Notes under the pieces: generated by a model
The model's database searches: none
What the model was told of the DNA's origin: nothing
What the model saw: only the letters and a program-made list of their open reading frames with translations
Translations under genes and position numbers: made by a program
Part shown: positions 14,232-19,036 of the stretch, one piece after another
Layout of the letters: each line of letters opens with the position of its first letter
Position numbering within the stretch: position 1 is the stretch's first letter
Source of the DNA: an uncultured Clostridia bacterium
GTDB lineage: Bacteria > Bacillota > Clostridia > Christensenellales > UBA1242
Assembly (NCBI GenBank): GCA_904397185.1
Contig: CAJFOL010000031.1
Location: 1 to 19,036, forward strand
Length of the DNA: 19,036 bases
Direction: 5' to 3'

Positions 14232-14763
14232 TATGTTTAGAGGTACAACAATTTGTGGTGTAAAACGTGACGGGAAGATAGCCATTGCTGGAGACGGACA
14301 GGTTACAATGAGCGAGAGTGTTATCTTCAAGTCAAATGCCCACAAAGTAAGACGAATTTATGATGACAAAGTGGTTATAGGCTTTGCAGGCTCAGTTGCT
14401 GATGCTTTTTCACTTTGCGAAAGATTTGAAAATATGCTCAACAAGTTTTCAGGCAACCTTATGAGAAGTGCTGTCGAACTTGCAGGCACATGGAGAGAGG
14501 ACAAAGCATCAAGACAACTCAATGCCATGATGATAGTTGCAGATAAGGAGCAACTTCTGATTGTGTCAGGCACAGGCGAGGTTATTGAGCCAGATGATGA
14601 CGTATGTGCTATCGGCTCAGGTGGAAACTATGCACTCGCAGCCGCTAAGGCACTAAAACAAAACACAAATCTTTCAGCAAAAGAGATTGCTCAAAAATCG
14701 CTTGAGATTGCAGGTCAAATATGTGTATTTACAAATGACCATATTACAGTAGAGGAGGTGTAA
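14224..14763 (+). CDS. hslV: ATP-dependent protease subunit HslV (ClpQ)
   Basis: A 179-residue peptidase subunit with a proteasome beta-type fold. It forms a double hexamer that degrades proteins fed by HslU. The start MDSMFRGTTI shows a short propeptide before the predicted catalytic N-terminal threonine of GTTI. IAGDGQVTMSE, HKVRRIYDDKVVIGFAGSVADAF and AIGSGGNYALAAAKAL are family hallmarks. The ATG at 14224 has an excellent AAGGAGG (14208-14214) 9 bp upstream. The internal ATG at 14233 is too far from it. The gene overlaps the trmFO-like gene by 8 bp and hslU follows after 1 bp, so translation is likely coupled. Confidence 0.96.
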   Translation: MDSMFRGTTICGVKRDGKIAIAGDGQVTMSESVIFKSNAHKVRRIYDDKVVIGFAGSVADAFSLCERFENMLNKFSGNLMRSAVELAGTWREDKASRQLNAMMIVADKEQLLIVSGTGEVIEPDDDVCAIGSGGNYALAAAKALKQNTNLSAKEIAQKSLEIAGQICVFTNDHITVEEV

Positions 14764-14764
14764 T

Positions 14765-16060
14765 ATGAATTTATCACCAAGACAAATAGTAGAAGAACTT
14801 GATAAGTATATTATCGGGCAGAACAAGGCAAAACGTGCGGTAGCCATTGCATTAAGAAATAGATATAGACGAAGCAGACTTCCAAAGGAACTTCGTGAGG
14901 AGATAACTCCAAAGAATATTATCATGCGAGGGCCAACAGGTGTTGGTAAGACCGAGATTGCACGGCGACTTGCCAAACTTGTAAAGGCGCCATTTATAAA
15001 GATTGAGGCGACAAAGTATACCGAAGTGGGATATGTAGGTCGTGACGTTGAAAGTATGATACGTGACCTTGTCGAAGTCGCAGTAAGAATGGTTAAGGAT
15101 GAAAAGTCTCATGAAATTGAGTCAAAAGTTAAACCAATAGTTGAAAATAAACTCATTGATGCCATATGCGAAACAAGACGTGCAAGCGATATCCAAGTTG
15201 ACAAGACTGTGGTAAGCGAGGAATTAAAAGAGGGCAAACTTGAAAACGAGCAGATAGACGTTCTTGTTATAGACAACCCAAAACCAATGCTTGCAATCGG
15301 TGGGCCAGAGATAAATATCGGTTCTGTGTTTGATGGACTTCTTCCTCAAAAACGTAAAAAACGTAGAATGAGTGTTGCGAGAGCGAGAGAGATTTTGACA
15401 AGCGAAGAATGTGACCGTATAATTGACAAAGATAATGTCTACTCAGAGGCTATTCGAAGAACAGAAGAAGAGGGCATCATCTTCATCGATGAGATTGATA
15501 AGATTATAGGAAAAGCAGGCGGGTCAAACAATCAAGACGTTTCAAGAGAAGGTGTGCAGAGAGATATTTTGCCTATTGTTGAAGGTAGCACTGTTGCCAC
15601 CAAATACGGCAACGTCAAGACAGACTTCATTCTGTTTATTGCCTCAGGTGCCTTCCATGTTTCCAATATTGAGGATATGATACCAGAACTTCAAGGTCGT
15701 TTCCCAATCAGAGTTGACCTTGACTCGCTCACAAAAGACGATTTCAAACGTATACTCAAGGAGACCAAAAATTCAGTTTGCCTTCAATATAAATCAATCT
15801 TAAAGGTGGACAACATTGACCTTAACTTCACCGATGATGCCATTGATGAAATTGCTGAAATTTCAGCACAAGAGAACGAGACGAGCGAAAATATAGGTGC
15901 AAGACGACTTCACACGGTTATGGAGACCTTGCTTGAAGATATATCATTTAATGCAAGTGACGAACTTCCAATGACCGAAGTCAAGATTGATAGAGCATAC
16001 GTGCAGAATGCCTTTAAGGACTCCAAACGTAAGTTTGACCTCAAAAAGTATATTTTATAG
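14765..16060 (+). CDS. hslU: HslU (ClpY) ATPase subunit of the HslUV protease
   Basis: A 431-residue AAA+ unfoldase that recognises substrates and threads them into HslV. It shows SPRQIVEELDKYIIGQ at the start, Walker A GPTGVGKT (56-63), the pore loop GYVGRD (89-94), a lysine/arginine-rich I-domain around 110-235, Walker B IIFIDEID (238-245), the VSREGVQRDILPIVEG segment, and the ENIGARRLHTVME sensor-2 helix. The C-terminal KKYIL tail that docks into HslV is intact. A GGAGG ribosome binding site lies inside the end of hslV. In Bacillus, codY would follow, but here a ThiF-family gene does. Confidence 0.97.
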   Translation: MNLSPRQIVEELDKYIIGQNKAKRAVAIALRNRYRRSRLPKELREEITPKNIIMRGPTGVGKTEIARRLAKLVKAPFIKIEATKYTEVGYVGRDVESMIRDLVEVAVRMVKDEKSHEIESKVKPIVENKLIDAICETRRASDIQVDKTVVSEELKEGKLENEQIDVLVIDNPKPMLAIGGPEINIGSVFDGLLPQKRKKRRMSVARAREILTSEECDRIIDKDNVYSEAIRRTEEEGIIFIDEIDKIIGKAGGSNNQDVSREGVQRDILPIVEGSTVATKYGNVKTDFILFIASGAFHVSNIEDMIPELQGRFPIRVDLDSLTKDDFKRILKETKNSVCLQYKSILKVDNIDLNFTDDAIDEIAEISAQENETSENIGARRLHTVMETLLEDISFNASDELPMTEVKIDRAYVQNAFKDSKRKFDLKKYIL

Positions 16061-16115
16061 TATTGTATTAAAGCCTACACTTGGGTGATTATTAGTAATT
16101 TACTTAGCCAAAAAG

Positions 16116-16144
16116 TTGTCTTATGCAAATTTTTGTGCTAATAT
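16116..16144 (+). promoter_or_regulatory. Promoter giving a leaderless tcdA transcript
   Basis: TTGTCT (16116-16121), a 17-bp spacer and an extended -10 TGcTAATAT (TG at 16136-16137, hexamer 16139-16144). Only six bases separate the -10 from the ATG at 16151, so transcription should begin at or next to the start codon. No Shine-Dalgarno is present. Confidence 0.6.
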
Positions 16145-16150
16145 ATCTAT

Positions 16151-16828
16151 ATGGATAACTCACGAACAGAAAAATTACTAGGCAGTGAAAACTTAAAAAA
16201 GATAGGTCAAAAATACGTGACGATTGTCGGTTGCGGTGGAGTTGGCGGTTATACAGCGGTCTTTCTTGCAAGGGCAGGGGTACAAAATTTTAAACTCATC
16301 GACTTCGACAAAGTATCCCCAAGCAATGTAAACAGACAGGTCATCGCTTTTGCTAGTACAATAGGCAAAGTTAAGGTTGACTTACTTAAAGATATGATTT
16401 TAGATATCAATAAAGATGCCTCTGTCACGGCTGTCAATGAAAGATTGACCAAAGATAACGTTTCAAGTTTGATAGACAAGACCGATATTGTCGTGGATGC
16501 AATTGACCAAACGAGGGATAAACTTGCTCTTATTCTCTATTGCAAGAAGAATAATATCAATATTATCTCAGCCATGGGAGCAGGCAATCGCTATGACAAC
16601 CCAAATTTTGTCTTAACCGATATCTACAAGACCCATGATGACGGACTTGCCAAAGTGCTTCGAAAAGGACTACGTGAGGCAGGTATTGACAGCCTAGACG
16701 TGGTGATAAGCACCTCAAAACCTGTCAAGGTGAGCGGGGCGATTGCGAGCATCAGTTACTATCCACCAGCAAGCGGAGCGACAATTGCATCAAGTGTAAT
16801 AAATATGATAATTGATGGCAAAATTTAA
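16151..16828 (+). CDS. tcdA: tRNA threonylcarbamoyladenosine dehydratase
   Basis: A 225-residue E1/ThiF-family enzyme that uses ATP to dehydrate t6A37 of tRNA to the cyclic form. The start RTEKLLGSENLKKI is the usual TcdA opening. The nucleotide-binding loop is GCGGVGG (27-33), followed by LIDFDKVSPSNVNRQ (49-63) and VVDAIDQTRDK. STSKPVKV and the SYYPPASG segment are family features near the C-terminus. It is shorter than the 268-residue E. coli protein, which has extra C-terminal sequence. Relatives in Bacillota are often of this shorter kind. The start is fixed by this homology although no ribosome binding site precedes it. Confidence 0.9.
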   Translation: MDNSRTEKLLGSENLKKIGQKYVTIVGCGGVGGYTAVFLARAGVQNFKLIDFDKVSPSNVNRQVIAFASTIGKVKVDLLKDMILDINKDASVTAVNERLTKDNVSSLIDKTDIVVDAIDQTRDKLALILYCKKNNINIISAMGAGNRYDNPNFVLTDIYKTHDDGLAKVLRKGLREAGIDSLDVVISTSKPVKVSGAIASISYYPPASGATIASSVINMIIDGKI

Positions 16829-16844
16829 AATATCTATCAAAAAA

Positions 16845-16873
16845 TTGATAAAATTTCAAGTTTTTGCTATACT
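16845..16873 (+). promoter_or_regulatory. Promoter of the thioredoxin gene
   Basis: TTGATA (16845-16850), a 17-bp spacer and an extended -10 TGcTATACT (TG at 16865-16866, hexamer 16868-16873). The leader would be about 28 nt. The -35 is also the right arm of a small inverted repeat, TATCAA-aaaa-TTGATA (16835-16850). Confidence 0.7.
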
Positions 16874-16907
16874 AATTGCGTAAAAATAATTTAATAGGAG
16901 AAAAAAT

Positions 16908-17216
16908 ATGAGAGAAATAGAAGAAAAGGACTTTTCAAAAGAAGTTGAAAAAGGGGTTACACTCGTTGACTTTTTTGCTACGTGGTGTATGCCATGTCGT
17001 ATGATGGGACAAATACTAGAAGATGTTGCAGTCGAAATGGGTGATAAAGTCAATATTGTTAAAGTCGATGTTGATAAAAACGAAAACCTTGCAAAAGAGT
17101 ATGGTGTTATGTCTATCCCAACCCTCTGTATCTTCAAAGACGGCAAGGAACAAGAGAAACATATTGGTGTTTGGCAGTTTGAGGACTGTGTAAACACACT
17201 AAAAAAGTATTTGTGA
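16908..17216 (+). CDS. trxA: Thioredoxin
   Basis: A 102-residue cytoplasmic disulfide reductase of standard size. The redox centre WCMPC (26-30) has Met in place of the usual Gly (WCGPC). This position is known to affect redox potential and partner choice. The cis-proline loop SIPT (69-72) and the VDVDKNENLAKEYGV helix are normal. Two further cysteines, Cys74 and Cys94, lie outside the active site. GGAG is about 7 bp before the ATG. The gene has its own promoter and a terminator, so it is probably monocistronic. No thioredoxin reductase is seen in the window. Confidence 0.93.
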   Translation: MREIEEKDFSKEVEKGVTLVDFFATWCMPCRMMGQILEDVAVEMGDKVNIVKVDVDKNENLAKEYGVMSIPTLCIFKDGKEQEKHIGVWQFEDCVNTLKKYL

Positions 17217-17263
17217 TTTAATAAATTTAGATATTTTTATTAAAAAATCACTTAATTTATCTT

Positions 17264-17296
17264 AAAAACACCTATTTTTGTAATGGGTGTTTTTTT
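17264..17296 (+). terminator. Terminator after trxA
   Basis: AAAAACACC (17264-17272) pairs with GGTGTTTTT (17286-17294) around a 13-nt loop, and the T run continues to 17296. It lies 47 bp past the trxA stop. Confidence 0.82.
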
Positions 17297-17323
17297 GCAC
17301 ATAAAAAATATATCAAAAAGTTT

Positions 17324-17363
17324 TTCGACAAATATTGACAACTTTCGGTTTTTGTGTTATATT
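17324..17363 (+). promoter_or_regulatory. Promoter with Spo0A-box-like site, protease gene
   Basis: TTGACA (17335-17340), a 17-bp spacer and TATATT (17358-17363), with TG one base before the -10. Directly upstream, TTCGACAAA (17324-17332) is the inverse of TTTGTCGAA, a full match to the Spo0A box core TGTCGAA. This position, just behind the -35, fits activation or blocking by Spo0A or by a related protein. Confidence 0.6.
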
Positions 17364-17403
17364 TACTTAAAGGTAAGTTTTAATAAAGAATGGTAGGTGA
17401 AAA

Positions 17404-18393
17404 ATGACTAAAAAGGGTATTTTAAAAGTTAGTGTCGCTTGCATACTTTCAGCAGTAACTCTTGCAGGGACGTATACATGTTTCCTAGTACCCGAGTTAG
17501 TTTATAGTTCAGATAATGAGATTTTTAAAGCCGACAAAGTATATGATGATCTCAAGTTTTATGGTGGCGGGGAGGACTACGTAAAACAGCCATACTCGGC
17601 AACTCGCATTAAAAATGACCTAGTTTGTCACCTTGATACAGGACATAATGATAAAATTATCGTAGGTTATTGTGACAACGTGACCGATGAGCAAATTGTG
17701 CAGTATAATCTATTTGTTGATTATTTGAATAAAACTTTTGAGATTATAAACCCAAATTATAAATTTATCACCCAAAGAGCATCAAAAGATGAGTGTGATA
17801 TATTTATCGAGGCTTGCTCATTCACTGAAAACTTTGAGGACTACGATTATAGGGCATTTGTAGAATACGATGTTGACAAATTCAATAAGTCAATTATCAA
17901 GGGCGGGACAATCCATATGAACAATGACTACGTCATTGAAGAAGTCGACAGCAGATTCGTGCTTGCCCATGAGTTTTATCACGTGCTTACTGGCTGTGAT
18001 GATTTGTGTGGCGGGGATCTATTGCAGTCAACAAAATATCCTATGAGCATTTTTGCATATGCACCACAGGGACATATTATGAGTGCAATAAAAAATTCTT
18101 ATGACCCAAATGATAGTTCCTTCCATTCGCCATTTTCCCTTCCTATGAGTAGCGAAATAAAAGAAGAATGGGTGTCATATATGCCGTTTGATTTGAGTGC
18201 ACTTATTTCAATTTACGGCGATTCAACAATTGAAGAAAATAGGGAGAGTTATCTTGAACTTTTGAATAGCAAACTTAGTCAGTGTAGCACTCTTTTTACA
18301 AATGAAAATCCGTTTTACTATGATGGTTATTCTCTGCCACAAGTAACAAAACTGCCCGAAGACGAACAAGAGGAGCCAACCCTAGAGATTTAA
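17404..18393 (+). CDS. Secreted or membrane-anchored metzincin-like metalloprotease
   Basis: A 329-residue protein. Residues 1-4 include lysines, then a hydrophobic stretch at about 6-33 acts as a signal peptide or membrane anchor. No lipobox is evident. The zinc site is HEFYH (189-193), with Glu190 as catalytic base and Asp199 or Asp200, six or seven residues on, as possible third ligand. KYPMSIF (211-217) may be the Met-turn, and FDLSALISIYG (262-272) resembles the helix that follows in zincin folds. The N-terminal 150 residues are not recognised and could be a propeptide. The C-terminus is acidic (EDEQEEPTLEI). Substrates are unknown. The start has AGGTG about 6 bp upstream. Confidence 0.68.
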   Translation: MTKKGILKVSVACILSAVTLAGTYTCFLVPELVYSSDNEIFKADKVYDDLKFYGGGEDYVKQPYSATRIKNDLVCHLDTGHNDKIIVGYCDNVTDEQIVQYNLFVDYLNKTFEIINPNYKFITQRASKDECDIFIEACSFTENFEDYDYRAFVEYDVDKFNKSIIKGGTIHMNNDYVIEEVDSRFVLAHEFYHVLTGCDDLCGGDLLQSTKYPMSIFAYAPQGHIMSAIKNSYDPNDSSFHSPFSLPMSSEIKEEWVSYMPFDLSALISIYGDSTIEENRESYLELLNSKLSQCSTLFTNENPFYYDGYSLPQVTKLPEDEQEEPTLEI

Positions 18394-18521
18394 AAAAATT
18401 AATTAAATATTGGCAACAAAAAATGATAGTGAAAAAATAATTTTTTTATAAAATAAAATGTAAATAATAAGAGAATAAAGATAAAAATAGAATAATATTT
18501 GTTTAGTTAAATTTTGTAAAG

Positions 18522-18541
18522 TGGGGGAACCCCCATTTTTT
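18522..18541 (+). terminator. Terminator after the protease gene
   Basis: TGGGGG (18522-18527) and CCCCCA (18530-18535) form a compact GC stem, realistically with a GAAC tetraloop, and run directly into six T (18536-18541). It is 128 bp past the stop. The AT-rich DNA between shows nothing else. Confidence 0.85.
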
Positions 18542-18606
18542 AATTTCTATTAAAAAAGGTATATCCATTTTTTTATCTCTTTGTTTACCATATTTCTATT
18601 TTCCCC

Positions 18607-18742
18607 GCTCCGCGTCCGCGGACGTTGCCACCCGCTGACACTCCGCTTATTGCCTCTTCGTTCTGTCTTTTTGGGCTATCAACTCCGCTCGTACGGACTT
18701 GCGACCGCTGACCGCAAGCCCACACTCGCTTTTATCTCTTCG
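18607..18742 (+). repeat. Dispersed GC-rich repeat block, copy B
   Basis: This copy matches 8658-8758 in four conserved segments but carries about 35 extra bases (18650-18684) between the second and third. The CCGCG-tc-CGCGG hairpin (18610-18621) is kept with a shorter loop. GGACTTGCG with CGCAAGCCC (18694-18721) keeps all pairs but one. No convincing coding frame crosses it. Confidence 0.75.
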
Positions 18743-18793
18743 CCCACATTTTTCAAATAAAATCCTTATTTTTTGGGAGAAAGATACCACCGC

Positions 18794-18857
18794 CCAAACT
18801 TAGTTTGGATCACTGACCGCTTGGTTGTTTTTTTTGTTTATACTTTGCTTCCGCTCT
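18794..18857 (+). repeat. Single 64-bp hairpin repeat unit
   Basis: CCAAAC-tta-GTTTGG (18794-18808) is followed by ATCACTGACCGCT and, after an AT-rich middle, TTCCGCTCT (18849-18857). The layout and length match the units at 8381-8660. The stem is six pairs with a different sequence from all of those, and still pairs perfectly. Confidence 0.7.
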
Positions 18858-18873
18858 AAAATACATAATAAAA

Positions 18874-18888
18874 AGTGGCTCAGCCACC
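18874..18888 (+). repeat. Short conserved hairpin, copy B
   Basis: GTGGC (18875-18879), loop TCA, GCCAC (18883-18887), preceded by an A run. Compared with copy A (GTGAT-TCA-GTCAC), two stem pairs have changed on both sides and pairing is kept. Confidence 0.6.
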
Positions 18889-18995
18889 AAACTTATTTTG
18901 TATTATTTTTAACAAAATTCTCCCTTATTTTTCGGAGTAGTACAGGTCGGTAGCCTTTTTTGGTGGAAAAGTTTGTGCGAAGTGCATCAATTTGC

Positions 18996-19023
18996 TTGAC
19001 AAAAAAGGCGGGGGGGGTAAAAT
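18996..19023 (+). promoter_or_regulatory. Promoter with poly-G spacer, possibly phase-variable
   Basis: TTGACA (18996-19001) and TAAAAT (19018-19023) are separated by 16 bp, of which the last eight (19010-19017) are all G. The gene it drives lies beyond the window. Adding or losing one G would change the spacer between 15 and 17 bp. Confidence 0.6.
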
Positions 19024-19036
19024 AGGGTATCAAAAA

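Overview
The window looks like chromosomal DNA of a low-GC Gram-positive bacterium (Bacillota, Clostridia-like). Intergenic DNA is very AT-rich and Shine-Dalgarno sites are strong (AGGAGA, AAGGAG). The order dprA, topA, trmFO-like, hslV, hslU follows the dprA-topA-trmFO-codV-clpQ-clpY block of Bacillus, and a stand-alone protein resembling the Spo0A DNA-binding domain is present. The genus cannot be named from the sequence.

Layout. 1-622: end of rpsU, then rplS and a terminator. 623-3917: a three-gene cassette of two DUF11-repeat proteins and a small cysteine-rich protein. A perfect match to the sporulation sigma-E/sigma-K -10 consensus lies upstream and a terminator follows. 4028-4752: a small alpha/beta-hydrolase and, on the minus strand, tRNA-Arg(CCT) with its terminator. 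5165-6537: a Spo0A_C-like regulator (minus) divergent from an AlkD-like DNA alkylation repair protein (plus). 6775-10164: comM and dprA, separated by about 700 bp of degenerate hairpin repeats. 10180-12767: topA overlapping an HD-domain phosphohydrolase gene. 12996-16060: divergent trmFO, hslV and hslU, tightly packed. 16116-17296: tcdA, apparently with a leaderless promoter, and a thioredoxin gene. 17324-18541: a secreted or membrane-anchored metzincin-like protease gene behind a promoter with a Spo0A-box-like site. 18607-19036: a second copy of the repeat family, and a promoter whose spacer holds a run of eight G.

How the genes may work together. comM and dprA both act on incoming single-stranded DNA in natural transformation, and their promoters share a TTTGTAAA box. 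hslV and hslU encode a two-part ATP-dependent protease. The most unusual part is the DUF11 cassette. Protein 1 ends, and protein 2 begins, inside the same kind of repeat domain, and this happens again between proteins 2 and 3. Each junction carries its own ribosome binding site. By eye, the missing end of each truncated domain is present at the start of the next protein. This suggests subunits that complete one another's folds to build a surface, possibly spore-surface, polymer. The sporulation-type promoter motif agrees with this, but the function is inference.

A second theme is a repeat family at 8381-8840 and 18607-18888. Its hairpin stems keep their pairing while the bases change, which points to selection on structure.
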